Position numbers and translations under genes: made by a program
Shown: positions 7,790-17,207 of the stretch, one piece after another
Numbering within the stretch: position 1 is the first letter of the stretch
How the letters are laid out: every line of letters starts with the position of its first letter
Assembly: GCA_041160955.1 (NCBI GenBank)
Contig: JBEAVK010000093.1
Coordinates: 4,770-68,769, forward strand
Length of the DNA stretch: 64,000 nt
Source of the DNA: M3007 sp041160955
Lineage (GTDB): Bacteria > Bacteroidota > Bacteroidia > Chitinophagales > Saprospiraceae
Direction: 5' to 3'
Notes under the pieces: generated by a model
Database searches by the model: none
What the model saw: only the letters and a program-made list of their open reading frames with translations
Told to the model about the DNA's origin: nothing

Positions 7790-9166
7790 TTATTTTATCC
7801 AACTTGCCGGATTCAAACGCTCTTTTTCTCGCCATAATTCAAAATGCAATTCGGCAGCACCGCTGATCGGATTGGTGCTTACTTTCCCTACCAAAGAGCC
7901 GGCTGCAACTATATCTCCTTTACTCAAATTCGTTTCACTCAAATTAGAATACACCGTATAATAATTACCATGCTGGATAATAACGGTGTAATCATGCCCC
8001 GGAATATACTGTACACCTGCTACTTTCCCTTCAAAAACCGACCGTACTGGCGCTTCTTCGCTACTTCTGATATCGATCCCATTATTGGTAATTTCAATAT
8101 TTTTGAGCGTTGGATGCTTTTGTTTGCCGTAAGCACGTGCTATAAACCCTCCATCCACAGGCCAGGGCAGTCGGCCTCGTAGTTTTTGAAACGATTGTGA
8201 AGTCATATCTTCTTCTTCTACAACTTTTTCGGGTACTTCTGCCACTACTACTTTTTGAGGTTTAGGGGCAGGTTCGGCAGTCAGTTTTGTTGGTTTATCT
8301 ATCGTTGGTTTATCTATCGGTTTTGGAGCAATTTCGGGTTCTTTGGGTGGTGAATTGTCTGGTTTAGGAGCAGCAGGGGTGGCTTTCTTTTTATTTTTAG
8401 CAACTGTTATCTCGTCTTTTTTTCGCTCTTCTTCGGCAATTGTACGCTCAATAGAATTATCCAATGCCGCTTTTGTTTTTTGCTTTTGTTCTAGTTCGTT
8501 ACGCAACTTAACCTCATCTGTACTTAGGGTTTGGAGCATGGTATTCTTATCGGTCAATTCAGTTGTCAAAGTACCTTTTTGCCCTTGCATTTCCATTAAT
8601 AATTGCTCCTTTTCGGATTTTACTCGACCAAGGGAAACTATTTTTTTGGACAATACGGATTGCGTAAAGGCAATGGCTTCGGCTTGCCCAACGCGGTATT
8701 TATTGTAGTTGCGCAGAAATATCCAACGGCGGTATGCTTGGTTGAGATTTTCGGCAGAGAGTAAAAACATCAAAGGATTATTTAGCGCTTTTAATCGGTA
8801 AGAAGTACGCAGGATTTGCCCATATTCGGACCTCATTTTTGACACATCTTCGTTGAGTGCTGCAACAACTCCTGTATTCCTTAAGATTGTATTTTCAGAC
8901 TCAACAATTTCATTTTCAATAGTTTGAATTAAATCTTCGCGGCGATCAATTTGATTTTGAAGGGTTACAAACCGTTCATACACTGCTGATTTATTTTGCT
9001 TTGTTTTGTCGAGTAGTTTGCTAGTGATTTCTATTTCTTTGGTCAATTTTTTGCGTTTATCTTCCAAGTTTTTCTTGTTTTGGGCAACAAGAATTACAGG
9101 CTGTAATAGGCCAAAAAGCACGATCAAACCAATGATACGCAATATTTTATCGATCATGTTCTTCAC
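7790..9166 (-). CDS. EnvC-like murein hydrolase activator (degenerate M23/LytM domain)
   Basis: A 458-residue periplasmic protein. A signal peptide is followed by a long charged coiled coil (about residues 30-250, 'LEDKRKKLTKEIEITSKLLD'), a Lys/Pro-rich linker and a C-terminal LytM/M23 fold (about 335-458). The M23 zinc ligands look replaced. The HxGxD motif reads NNGID, the position of the usual second histidine motif reads 'YTVYSNLSE', and the HxH motif reads 'ELHFEL'. This matches EnvC, whose LytM domain does not cut peptidoglycan but activates amidases during cell separation. It is read in the same direction as the DUF4292 and Sua5 genes upstream. Family call is secure; lack of catalysis is inferred from the motifs. 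Confidence 0.88.
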   Translation of the reverse strand: MKNMIDKILRIIGLIVLFGLLQPVILVAQNKKNLEDKRKKLTKEIEITSKLLDKTKQNKSAVYERFVTLQNQIDRREDLIQTIENEIVESENTILRNTGVVAALNEDVSKMRSEYGQILRTSYRLKALNNPLMFLLSAENLNQAYRRWIFLRNYNKYRVGQAEAIAFTQSVLSKKIVSLGRVKSEKEQLLMEMQGQKGTLTTELTDKNTMLQTLSTDEVKLRNELEQKQKTKAALDNSIERTIAEEERKKDEITVAKNKKKATPAAPKPDNSPPKEPEIAPKPIDKPTIDKPTKLTAEPAPKPQKVVVAEVPEKVVEEEDMTSQSFQKLRGRLPWPVDGGFIARAYGKQKHPTLKNIEITNNGIDIRSSEEAPVRSVFEGKVAGVQYIPGHDYTVIIQHGNYYTVYSNLSETNLSKGDIVAAGSLVGKVSTNPISGAAELHFELWREKERLNPASWIK

Positions 9167-9202
9167 AATATATTAAACTTAGTTTTTCGCATGAAGCGTT
9201 CC

Positions 9203-10027
9203 TTACTTCCTGATTTTTTCATAATGATCTGGTATTTCAAACTTAAAATTGGGCTTTGTATTGATTTGTACGTCCTCCATATCAATATCAACACCTTGTT
9301 TACCATATTCGGTACTAAAAGCATCTACCCTGCGAAAGTACGAAAAAAGCCCTGGTACATCATTAATTTTTTGGTGCTTATCAAATTTAATAGCAATGGT
9401 GGTATTATCCGTTTTTTTAACAAACACCTCGTTTTTCAACAAAAAAGAGCCTTCTTCGATGCGATATTCACCGCTAAATGGATCAAAATCACTTTTCAAT
9501 CGGTGCATAGATTCAGCAATATCACTTTTACTATTACTGGATTTGAAATTGATTGCGGGCAAACCCAACACTGTTTTTTGTAAAAGATCAAACACATCAC
9601 CTTCTGGTAGTGAAAACCGCATGCGAAGCGACTCCAATGAAGCCACTGTGCAAGTTTTTTCTAATCTATTTAATGCAAAAACTGAGTCGCGTGTGATCAA
9701 AACACGCATGGCTTCCAAACCAAATTTTTTAGCATTCATCCATATAATACTATCTCGTATCCAAATAATATTGGCATTGGCTGAAATATTCATCCCTTCA
9801 CTTTCGGAATAAATCCGCGCACGAGCCGTCAAAGATTGCACGGAAGCCATTTCATTTTGGCGTTGGGCTAGTTTTTTTTGTAAAAAATCTGTGCTTCGTA
9901 TATCTGTTGCAGGACGGGGGGCACCCACCGAGGCTTTGGCTCCGCTACAACCTTTTTGGTACGACGATGGTAACAAACCAAAGCAAAATAAACTAAAAAC
10001 GATCAAATACTTTCTATCTAGTAACAT
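9203..10027 (-). CDS. DUF4292 family envelope protein
   Basis: A 274-residue protein with a hydrophobic signal segment and a cysteine at residue 27 ('YQKGCSGAK'), which could be a non-standard lipoprotein site. The mature part follows DUF4292, a LolA/B-like fold of Bacteroidota: 'LTARARIYSESEGMNISANA', 'IIWMNAKKFGLEAMRVLITR', 'SVFALNRLEKTC'. The ATG at 10027 is preferred because it starts the signal peptide; the open frame runs on to 10129 inside the neighbouring gene. It is 36 bases upstream of the EnvC-like gene, a neighbourhood commonly seen in the phylum. Confidence 0.8.
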   Translation of the reverse strand: MLLDRKYLIVFSLFCFGLLPSSYQKGCSGAKASVGAPRPATDIRSTDFLQKKLAQRQNEMASVQSLTARARIYSESEGMNISANANIIWIRDSIIWMNAKKFGLEAMRVLITRDSVFALNRLEKTCTVASLESLRMRFSLPEGDVFDLLQKTVLGLPAINFKSSNSKSDIAESMHRLKSDFDPFSGEYRIEEGSFLLKNEVFVKKTDNTTIAIKFDKHQKINDVPGLFSYFRRVDAFSTEYGKQGVDIDMEDVQINTKPNFKFEIPDHYEKIRK

Positions 10028-10052
10028 ATTTATGTGCAATAAGGAATGAGAT

Positions 10053-10625
10053 TTATTCTCGAATAAACTCCAATTCTTGAAACTGGTCAAGGTGCGCCAA
10101 AGGTGATGGTTCGCCCATTTTTTTATCATCTTGTCGGTATTTCACGACATAATCTGCGCTGCCAAGTATTTCACTACTAATTGCACCAAAATTAGGTGGA
10201 AAAGGATTGCCATGCACTGCCGCTATGGTACTCACCAATGGCTTGCCGATGGTTCGTATCAATTCATTACAAAATTCATCGTAAGTAACCCGAATAGCGA
10301 GTGTGCCATCTTTTGCACAAAGGCTGGCAGCCAAGCCTTGGTGGTGTTCATAAACCAACGTAAACGGGCGTTGGTGCAAAGACAATAGAGTTTCGATACG
10401 TGGCGCAATATCGGTTACATATTTTTTGAGCATTTCAATGCTATTGACCAAAACGATCAACCCCTCCCCTTCCGGATGTTTTTTGATAGCCCTAATGGCT
10501 TGCACTGCGGCATCATTTGTGGCATCACAACCAAGTCCCCAAACCGTATCTGTGGGGTAACAAATGATATTTCCGCGCTGTATTATGCCGCTAATTTCAC
10601 TTATGTCGTCTCTTAACAAGAACAT
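10053..10625 (-). CDS. L-threonylcarbamoyladenylate synthase (Sua5/YciO/YrdC family)
   Basis: A 190-residue protein of the YrdC fold, which makes threonylcarbamoyl-AMP for the t6A modification of tRNA. Diagnostic stretches are 'GNIICYPTDTVWGLGCDAT' near the N-terminus, 'AIRAIKKHPEGEGLIVLV' (variant of the usual KxR..KP loop) and 'LAIRVTYDEFCNELIRTI' with 'PLVSTIAAVHGNPFP'. The C-terminal Sua5 domain is absent, so this is the short form. The ATG at 10625 gives the expected N-terminus, and a TAAATTTG promoter core ends just three bases before it, so the mRNA may be leaderless. The gene reads towards the DUF4292 gene, 25 bases away. Confidence 0.88.
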   Translation of the reverse strand: MFLLRDDISEISGIIQRGNIICYPTDTVWGLGCDATNDAAVQAIRAIKKHPEGEGLIVLVNSIEMLKKYVTDIAPRIETLLSLHQRPFTLVYEHHQGLAASLCAKDGTLAIRVTYDEFCNELIRTIGKPLVSTIAAVHGNPFPPNFGAISSEILGSADYVVKYRQDDKKMGEPSPLAHLDQFQELEFIRE

Positions 10626-10628
10626 TTT

Positions 10629-10636
10629 CAAATTTA
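10629..10636 (-). promoter_or_regulatory. -7 promoter core TAAATTTG abutting the start codon
   Basis: On the minus strand TAAATTTG ends three bases before the ATG of the YrdC gene. Because the transcription start normally lies a few bases after this core, the start codon would be at or next to the mRNA 5' end. No good -33 TTG is seen. Confidence 0.6.
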
Positions 10637-10713
10637 TTAGAGTGTTTAAATAAAAACGATGTAATTTTGAAGGGCAAAAATCGGGCTTTTTTTTCGGACT
10701 ATTCAAAAAATAG

Positions 10714-10721
10714 TAAATTTG
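10714..10721 (+). promoter_or_regulatory. -7 promoter core TAAATTTG for the PKD protein gene
   Basis: TAAATTTG lies 80 bases upstream of the ATG at 10802. No TTG occurs at the right spacing. Confidence is limited to the motif. Confidence 0.4.
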
Positions 10722-10801
10722 CCTTGATAAGCAACCATTTTCACTATATTTTTCGTCTTTTTCTCACAACCATTTACCTACAAAACATAAAAAAACACGT
10801 T

Positions 10802-13081
10802 ATGCAGATCAAAAACAAACTTACAACGCTTTGGGCTATCGCTTCATTGCTTTTTCTTTTCATGCCAAGCATGTTAACTGCCAAACATATCATTGGTGGT
10901 GAAGTCACTTATGAATGTTTGGGGCCTTCGTCGGGTGATCCTAGTTCCAATACCTATATTATAACGATGAAAATTTATCGAGATTGTGATCCAAATGCTG
11001 GAGGGGCATTTTTTGACCAACCAGCAGTATTTGGTATTTATCAAGGTTCATTCAACGATAGTTATTTAGAAAGGACTATTTTTGAAAGCCCTAATATTGT
11101 TAATATCGAACCCGATACCCCTAAGTGCATCCAAAATGTACCTTATGTTTGTGTAGAAGAAGGTATTTATTCATTTACTGTTGATTTGCCAATTTCTGCC
11201 AATGATAGTTATTTTATAGTATATCAAAGGTGTTGCAGAAATAATAGCATTGTCAACATTTACAATCCCGAAGATGTGGGTGCTACTTACTACGTAGAAA
11301 TCACTCCTAAGTCTCAGCAATTGTGCAATAATTCGCCTGTTTATAATGATTTTCCCCCCATCATTATTTGTAAAGATGTTCCGCTTATATTTGACCACTC
11401 TGCAACCGACCCCGATGGAGACCAATTGGTTTATAGTTTTTGCGCGCCAGAAATAGGCGGAGGCAAAGGTTTTACAGGTGATCCCTGTGAAGAAATTGTG
11501 CCTAATCCTCCATGTGGCCCAGAATCGTTTATGTCTGTACCGTTTATTCAACCTCAGTACTCTCCCAGCAATCCTATGGGTGGTGATCCGCAAGTGACTA
11601 TTAATCCTGTAACGGGGCTAATAACAGGTACACCCAATAAAATAGGACGATTTGTGGTAGGGGTTTGTGTAGATGAATACCGTAATGGGGTAAAACTATC
11701 CTCAGTAAAACGTGATTTCCAGTTTAATGTAGCAGATTGTGACCCTACGGTATTGGCCAAAATTGATGGTGGTGATACATTGGTATTTACACAAGGCGGG
11801 TATTACCTCAATACTTGTGGCGGCAAAGAACTGTATATCGAGAATAAAAGTATTGATATCAATTTTATTGAGAAATTTGAATGGCGGTTTGATCTTCTAG
11901 GAACACCTTACCTCAACGATTCGGATTGGAGTCCAACGATCAATTTCCCCGAATCAGGTCGTTATTTTGGTAAATTATACCTCAATCCAGGCGCAGGACT
12001 CTGTTCCGATACGGCTAATATCATTGTTGATATTTTCCCAGAGGTAACAGCAGATTTTAGTTTTAAATACGATACATGTGTAGCCGACGCCGTACAATTC
12101 ACAGATCTGTCCACGAGTGAAGGTGAAATTAATAAATGGGAATGGCAATTTGGGGTACCTAATGGTGTATCCTCGCTGCAAAACCCCGCTTATCTTTATA
12201 CTATTCCTGGCGATTTTCCAATTCGCTTAAAAGTAACTGACAAAAATCAATGTGACGATGTGATCAATAAAACGATCAATTATTATCCGGCACCGCCTTA
12301 TATTATCATACAACCCGATAAATATAAAGGTTGTATCCCTGCCGATATTAGTTTTACCAATCTTTCGGCGCCCATTGATAATACTTATGATATAAAATGG
12401 TATTTCGGCGATGGCACTGATACATCAGGTGTCATTAGCCCAACGCATATTTACCCCGAAGCAGGAACGTATGATGTAAGAGTGGAAATCACCTCGCCAC
12501 TGGGTTGTTTTGTCTCCGATTCATTCCCTGCATTGATTAAAACTTATGAACCACCTATCGCCGACTTTACCTATACCCCCGAAGAACTTGATATATTCAA
12601 TCCTTTGGTCACTTTTGTAGATCAATCGAAAGATGCGGAACGCTGGTATTGGAAATTTGACCGTTTTGATTACTCCAACAAACAAAACCCTACTTTTTCG
12701 TTTCCCGATACAGGTCTAATGCGCGTATTGCTCATTGTTACTCACCCTGAGGGTTGTAAAGATTCGACGGTACAATTTATTGATATAAAACCCGTTGTAC
12801 AATGGTTTATGCCCAATGCCTTTACACCCAACGGCGATGGAACAAATGATGGCTTTTTAGGTAAAGGTATTATGCGTGGTGCCACTAATTTCAATATGTC
12901 GATTTGGAACCGTTGGGGAGAATTGGTATTTGCAACAGAAGATCCATTAGAGTTTTGGACTGGTCGAGCGCAACAAACAGGAGGAATGTCACCCAATGGA
13001 GTGTATGTTTATACCGTAACATTTACAGGTCCCAGGGGTGAAAAATTTGAGTATAAAGGATACGCCACCTTAATCCGTTAG
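10802..13081 (+). CDS. PKD-repeat surface protein with type B T9SS sorting domain (CHU_C)
   Basis: A 759-residue secreted protein. The signal peptide ends at about residue 26 ('SMLTAKHIIGGEVTYECLG'). A cysteine-rich N-terminal domain (to about 340) contains 'YRDCDPNAGGA', 'QRCCRNNSIVNIYNPEDVGA' and 'FDHSATDPDGDQLVYSFC'. Three PKD-like beta-sandwich repeats follow, each with 'W.FG/FD' and a final 'PG..PIRLKVTD' or similar. The last 90 residues are the gliding-motility C-terminal domain ('MPNAFTPNGDGTNDGF', then 'WNRWGELVF', 'GVYVYTVTFTG'), which sends the protein through type IX secretion. The start at 10802 is chosen for the signal peptide. A close paralogue follows directly. It is probably a cell-surface adhesin or structural protein. 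Confidence 0.88.
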   Translation: MQIKNKLTTLWAIASLLFLFMPSMLTAKHIIGGEVTYECLGPSSGDPSSNTYIITMKIYRDCDPNAGGAFFDQPAVFGIYQGSFNDSYLERTIFESPNIVNIEPDTPKCIQNVPYVCVEEGIYSFTVDLPISANDSYFIVYQRCCRNNSIVNIYNPEDVGATYYVEITPKSQQLCNNSPVYNDFPPIIICKDVPLIFDHSATDPDGDQLVYSFCAPEIGGGKGFTGDPCEEIVPNPPCGPESFMSVPFIQPQYSPSNPMGGDPQVTINPVTGLITGTPNKIGRFVVGVCVDEYRNGVKLSSVKRDFQFNVADCDPTVLAKIDGGDTLVFTQGGYYLNTCGGKELYIENKSIDINFIEKFEWRFDLLGTPYLNDSDWSPTINFPESGRYFGKLYLNPGAGLCSDTANIIVDIFPEVTADFSFKYDTCVADAVQFTDLSTSEGEINKWEWQFGVPNGVSSLQNPAYLYTIPGDFPIRLKVTDKNQCDDVINKTINYYPAPPYIIIQPDKYKGCIPADISFTNLSAPIDNTYDIKWYFGDGTDTSGVISPTHIYPEAGTYDVRVEITSPLGCFVSDSFPALIKTYEPPIADFTYTPEELDIFNPLVTFVDQSKDAERWYWKFDRFDYSNKQNPTFSFPDTGLMRVLLIVTHPEGCKDSTVQFIDIKPVVQWFMPNAFTPNGDGTNDGFLGKGIMRGATNFNMSIWNRWGELVFATEDPLEFWTGRAQQTGGMSPNGVYVYTVTFTGPRGEKFEYKGYATLIR

Positions 13082-13122
13082 GAAATTGGAAATAAAACGC
13101 AGTCAAGTTCTGATTTCAATCG

Positions 13123-13130
13123 TACTTTTG
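13123..13130 (+). promoter_or_regulatory. -7 promoter core TACTTTTG upstream of the second PKD gene
   Basis: TACTTTTG lies 95 bases before the ATG at 13226. If used, the hairpin at 13143-13187 would fall in the leader of that mRNA. No matching -33 element is visible. Confidence 0.35.
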
Positions 13131-13142
13131 CCATTAAAAAGA

Positions 13143-13187
13143 GGAAACAATAATTTATCTTTTTCAAGGAAAAAAATTATTGTTTCC
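13143..13187 (+). terminator. Hairpin between the two PKD genes
   Basis: Perfect 14-bp arms (13143-13156 and 13174-13187) enclose a 17-base loop. It lies 62 bases after the first PKD gene. The T tail is weak, so it could be a terminator of the first gene or a leader structure of the second. Confidence 0.5.
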
Positions 13188-13225
13188 ACTTTCGTTATCA
13201 TAAAATCATAAAAAATTTTCAACCG

Positions 13226-15490
13226 ATGCAAGTTATTTTGCGCATATTTTTATTGTTGATGGTAGGTGTGTGTTCGCCTCTAAGTTCCTACGCTAAACAT
13301 ATCATTGGAGGAGAAATAACATACGAGTGCTTAGAACAAACTCCTGATGGACGCAGGTATAGAATTACTATGCTCATCTACCGCGATTGCGATCCTGGTA
13401 CTGCTGGGGCAAATTTTGACTCCCCTGCATATTTCTCGATTTATAAAGGCTCAACAAACGTCAATAGCCTATTTACGACCCGAACTATTACAAATGTGTC
13501 TGTGACAAAGATTATCCCTGACACTCCAGCATGTATTCAAAACGTGCCTTTTGTATGTGCGGAACGAGGTATTTATACTTTTGAAATAACACTACCCATT
13601 GAGCAAATTGATAGCTACTTTATTGTTTATCAAAGGTGTTGCAGGAATAATAGTATTGTAAATATTTACGATCCAGAATCAGTAGGAGCAACCTATTCCG
13701 TCGAAATAACGGCAAGAGCACAAACATTTTGCAATAACTCTCCCGTTTATAATGATTTTCCACCCATTATTATATGTAAAGATGCACCACTACTTTTTGA
13801 TCATTCCGCTACCGATGTGGACGGAGATCAATTGGTATATTCATTTTGTGCACCAGAAATGGGTGGAGGCCCCATTTTAATAAGTCCAGGTTACACCGAA
13901 TGCGGTGGAGCACAACCACAGCCGCCTTGCGCGCCACCATTCGATCCGGTGCCTTTTATCCAGCCTCAGTATTCTCCAGGTAACCCGCTTGGAGGTAACC
14001 CACAGATTACGATCAACCCAGTTACGGGTGTTATTTCAGGCATCCCGAATAAAGTAGGCCGTTTTGTGGTAGGTGTTTGTGTCGATGAATACCGAGGTGG
14101 TCTCAAACTTTCCACAGTCAAACGAGATTTTCAATTTAATGTAGCCGATTGCGATCCTACGGTGCTGGCAATTATTGATGGAGGAGATACACTCGTACTT
14201 ACCCCAACAGGTTATTACTTGAGTGCATGCGGTGCCAAAGATCTTTATATTGAAAACAAAAGTTTGGATCAGAATTTTATTGAAAAATTTGAATGGCGAT
14301 TTGATTTGGATGGCGTGCCATATACCAATGACTCGGATTGGAGTCCAACCATTCCATTCCCAAAACCCAGCCGTTATTTTGGTCAATTATTACTTAATCC
14401 AGGTGATGAATGTGCCGATACCGCTAATATTGTGGTAGATATTTTCCCCGGATTGAATGCTGATTTTAGTTATGCTTATGATACTTGTGTTGCGGGACCT
14501 GTCACTTTTACGGATTTATCCACTGCCGAAGCAACCATTACAGATTGGAAATGGCAATTTGGTGTACCCAATGGAGTTGCTACGGATCAAAGTCCAGTTT
14601 ATACGTATTTGGTACCGGGCGAGCATCCCGTACGTTTAAGTGTTACGGACACGAACCAATGTAGGGATGTCTTAACCAAAGTAATCAGATACTTGCCCGC
14701 ACCACAATATATTATTGTAAAGCCCAGTAGTTTTATAGGTTGCCAGCCGGGTATTATTACTTTTGAAAACTTATCCGTTCCAATTGACTCCACTTATGAT
14801 ATTACTTGGAATTTTGGCGACGGCGATTCCATACAAAATGTCATTAGCCCAACTCATATTTATGATACCCCTGGACTATTTACAGTAAGTGTAGCCATTA
14901 CGTCTCCAATTGGTTGTTACGTAACAGATACTTTTACTAATTTGATTAGGGTGGTCCCAAGCCCCACTGCCAATTTTAGTTATTCGCCAGAAATTGTAAC
15001 TAATTTGGCACGCACGGTTACGTTTACAGATCTGTCGTTAGATGTCAATCGGTGGTTTTGGAAATTTGACAAATTTGATACCTCGAATCAAACCAATCCG
15101 GTTTATACTTTCCCCGATACAGGTTTGATGCGCATTTTACTGGTTGTTACACATCCAGAAGGTTGTAAGGATTCGTTAGTAAAATTTATTGATATTAAAC
15201 CTGAGATTCGTTGGGTTATGCCCAATGCGTTCACGCCCAACGGCGATGGTATCAATGATGGTTTCTTTGGGAAAGGATTTTTGGAGGGCGTAACAAATTT
15301 CAATATGACCATTTGGAACCGTTGGGGAGAACTTGTTTTTGAAACTAGTGACCCGGCGGAACAATGGAATGGCAGGGCGCAACAGACAGGGGGCATATCA
15401 CCCACTGGTGTATATGTATATAGGGTTGCCTTTACAGGGCCGCGAGGAGAAAATTTTGAGTATAAGGGCTATGCGACCCTTGTTAGATAA
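13226..15490 (+). CDS. PKD-repeat surface protein with type B T9SS sorting domain (tandem paralogue)
   Basis: A 754-residue protein with the same domain order as the gene before it: signal peptide, the 'AKHIIGGEITYECLE' N-terminal domain with 'QRCCRNNSIVNIYDPESVGA', three PKD-like repeats and the CHU_C type IX sorting domain ('MPNAFTPNGDGINDGF', 'WNRWGELVFE'). Large blocks are nearly identical to the paralogue, while the segment around residues 200-235 (a Pro/Cys-rich insertion, 'CGGAQPQPPCAPPFDPVPF') and the PKD surfaces differ. This pattern suggests duplication followed by diversification of exposed loops. Both proteins are likely secreted and anchored to the cell surface. Confidence 0.88.
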   Translation: MQVILRIFLLLMVGVCSPLSSYAKHIIGGEITYECLEQTPDGRRYRITMLIYRDCDPGTAGANFDSPAYFSIYKGSTNVNSLFTTRTITNVSVTKIIPDTPACIQNVPFVCAERGIYTFEITLPIEQIDSYFIVYQRCCRNNSIVNIYDPESVGATYSVEITARAQTFCNNSPVYNDFPPIIICKDAPLLFDHSATDVDGDQLVYSFCAPEMGGGPILISPGYTECGGAQPQPPCAPPFDPVPFIQPQYSPGNPLGGNPQITINPVTGVISGIPNKVGRFVVGVCVDEYRGGLKLSTVKRDFQFNVADCDPTVLAIIDGGDTLVLTPTGYYLSACGAKDLYIENKSLDQNFIEKFEWRFDLDGVPYTNDSDWSPTIPFPKPSRYFGQLLLNPGDECADTANIVVDIFPGLNADFSYAYDTCVAGPVTFTDLSTAEATITDWKWQFGVPNGVATDQSPVYTYLVPGEHPVRLSVTDTNQCRDVLTKVIRYLPAPQYIIVKPSSFIGCQPGIITFENLSVPIDSTYDITWNFGDGDSIQNVISPTHIYDTPGLFTVSVAITSPIGCYVTDTFTNLIRVVPSPTANFSYSPEIVTNLARTVTFTDLSLDVNRWFWKFDKFDTSNQTNPVYTFPDTGLMRILLVVTHPEGCKDSLVKFIDIKPEIRWVMPNAFTPNGDGINDGFFGKGFLEGVTNFNMTIWNRWGELVFETSDPAEQWNGRAQQTGGISPTGVYVYRVAFTGPRGENFEYKGYATLVR

Positions 15491-15520
15491 GTATTTTTAG
15501 GATGAGGTTGTTTTAAATTA

Positions 15521-15566
15521 ATATTTTTAATGTTAAATTTTAGATGTTAAATTTTTAATGTTAAAG
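15521..15566. repeat. AT-rich repeat related to the palindrome at 42833
   Basis: Successive units of the type 'TTTTTAATGTTAAA' occur here. The block resembles the right arm of the palindrome at 42901-42938, including the shared end ATGTTAAAG. No partner arm is seen, so it may be a decayed copy. Confidence 0.45.
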
Positions 15567-15660
15567 TAGTTGATCGACGGCCTCATACCATATAATTATT
15601 GCCTTAACCACCACCACCCGAATCAATCAAGTGTACTTGATTGATCCACCCTATTATGTT

Positions 15661-16713
15661 ATGTCCACCACAAAAAAAGTACCCGCAACGGTGAATGCCT
15701 TGCCATCTCATCGTATTATTACGCTTGACGAATTTATTATCCGTTCCGAAAAAGATTTCGAGTTTGCCACAGGTGAGCTCACTGGACTCTTGCGCGACAT
15801 AGGCGTTGCTGCCAAAATTGTGAACCGAGAGGTAAATAAAGCAGGCCTAGTCAACATTACTGGTGATGCCGATGGAGCAGCCAACACTTCTGGCGATACG
15901 CAACAGAAATTGGATGTATATGCCAACGAAAAACTCATCGAATGTTTGCAGAATTCGGGTGAATGTTGCGCTATTGCTTCCGAAGAAAATGATGATATCC
16001 AACTAATACCTCCAGTTGGCTCCAAAAAAAGCCATTATGTTGTGATGTTTGATCCATTGGATGGATCCTCGAATATCGATGTGAATGTTTCGGTAGGTAC
16101 TATTTTTGCTATTTATCGACGCAATACTCCTGCCGACAAACCCGCCTCCATTGATGATTTTTTGCAAGCGGGTACTAAACAAGTAGCCGCAGGATATGTG
16201 CTTTATGGCACTTCCACTATATTGGTTTATACCACTGGCCGTGGGGTAAATGGTTTTACCCTTGATCCATCAATTGGCGAGTTTTGTTTGAGCCACCGCA
16301 ATATGCGTATTCCCGATAGTGGCAAATTCTACTCTGTAAACCAAGGCTACTATTCAAAGTTTGACTTAGAAATGCGCCGTTATATCGACCATTGTAGCGA
16401 CCAAAACTACGGTTTGCGTTATATTGGCAGTATGGTGAGCGATATACACCGGATTCTGATACAAGGAGGTATTTTCCTTTACCCAAGTACCCGAAAATAC
16501 CCGAAAGGAAAATTGCGTTTGTTATACGAATGCAATCCTTTGTCCATGCTCGTAGAACAAGCTGGCGGTAAAGCACTCAATTCGCAATTGAAGCGTATCC
16601 TGGAATTAGAACCCAAGGAATTGCACCAACGGAGTACAATTGTGATTGGTTCACCCGCTATGGTGGACGAATTGAAAGCCTTTATTGAGCGATATTCGGC
16701 ATTGCCTTTATAA
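15661..16713 (+). CDS. fbp: Class I fructose-1,6-bisphosphatase
   Basis: A 350-residue cytoplasmic enzyme that hydrolyses fructose-1,6-bisphosphate to fructose-6-phosphate in gluconeogenesis. The metal-binding signature 'FDPLDGSSNIDVNVSVGTIF' is intact (about residues 120-140). Other family marks are 'CAIASEENDD', 'YIGSMVSDIHRILIQGGIF' and the C-terminal 'YECNPLSMLVEQAGGKA'. Length equals the usual class I size. I choose the ATG at 15661; the frame is open ten codons further up without family similarity. It stands alone, with a gene of unrelated function convergent from the right. Confidence 0.95.
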   Translation: MSTTKKVPATVNALPSHRIITLDEFIIRSEKDFEFATGELTGLLRDIGVAAKIVNREVNKAGLVNITGDADGAANTSGDTQQKLDVYANEKLIECLQNSGECCAIASEENDDIQLIPPVGSKKSHYVVMFDPLDGSSNIDVNVSVGTIFAIYRRNTPADKPASIDDFLQAGTKQVAAGYVLYGTSTILVYTTGRGVNGFTLDPSIGEFCLSHRNMRIPDSGKFYSVNQGYYSKFDLEMRRYIDHCSDQNYGLRYIGSMVSDIHRILIQGGIFLYPSTRKYPKGKLRLLYECNPLSMLVEQAGGKALNSQLKRILELEPKELHQRSTIVIGSPAMVDELKAFIERYSALPL

Positions 16714-16749
16714 CATTACTCATAACGGAAGGATAAAAACAGGAGCGGG

Positions 16750-17106
16750 TTAATTGCCTTCTAAAGCAGCCCGCTCCGATTTTTTCAATCCCTTTACTAC
16801 TTGGTCGTAGGAATGGTCAATCAGCTCCCGTAATAGTTTGCTGGGGAGATTTCCGGTAAAATCTACTGTGTTCCACATCTTTTTGTTCATGTGCCAGCCC
16901 GCCTGTATTTCCTCGTGGTGCTCACGGAGTTCGAGTGCGTATTCGGGGTCGCATTTCAAATTTACTTTAAATACCTCATTATCCAGTCCTGTAATGGCAA
17001 ATATTTTACCCGCTACCTTGAGGCAAAGTGTTACTTCATCAAAAGGGAAATGTTCCGATGTTGCGGGTTTGGATAGACAATATATCCTGAACTGTTCAAT
17101 ATCCAT
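16750..17106 (-). CDS. MmcQ/YjbR family protein
   Basis: A 118-residue protein of the MmcQ/YjbR (CyaY-like fold) family. Typical stretches are 'YCLSKPATSEHFPFDEVTLC' at the N-terminus, 'KVAGKIFAITGL', 'NLKCDPEYALELREHH' and 'GWHMNKKMWNTVDFTG'. Some members are reported to bind DNA; the physiological role is poorly known. Complete, with no operon partner. Confidence 0.88.
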   Translation of the reverse strand: MDIEQFRIYCLSKPATSEHFPFDEVTLCLKVAGKIFAITGLDNEVFKVNLKCDPEYALELREHHEEIQAGWHMNKKMWNTVDFTGNLPSKLLRELIDHSYDQVVKGLKKSERAALEGN

Positions 17107-17131
17107 TTTTTATTATTTTTTTATTTACTTT

Positions 17132-17165
17132 TTGTATTTCCAATGTGACCAATGTACTATTTTTG
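17132..17165 (+). promoter_or_regulatory. Promoter for mscS: TTG (17132-17134), 23-bp gap, TATTTTTG (17158-17165)
   Basis: A TTG -33 element and a TAnnTTTG -7 core are present with 23 bp between them, at the upper end of the usual range. The core ends 42 bases before the ATG at 17208. Confidence 0.55.
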
Positions 17166-17207
17166 TAGTCTATAAGTTTTTATTAACAAAAATCAACTAC
17201 TCTTTAC

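Noticed and set aside
10026..10129. Upstream extension of the DUF4292 frame.
   Set aside because: It overlaps the YrdC gene, and the signal peptide starts at the ATG at 10027.
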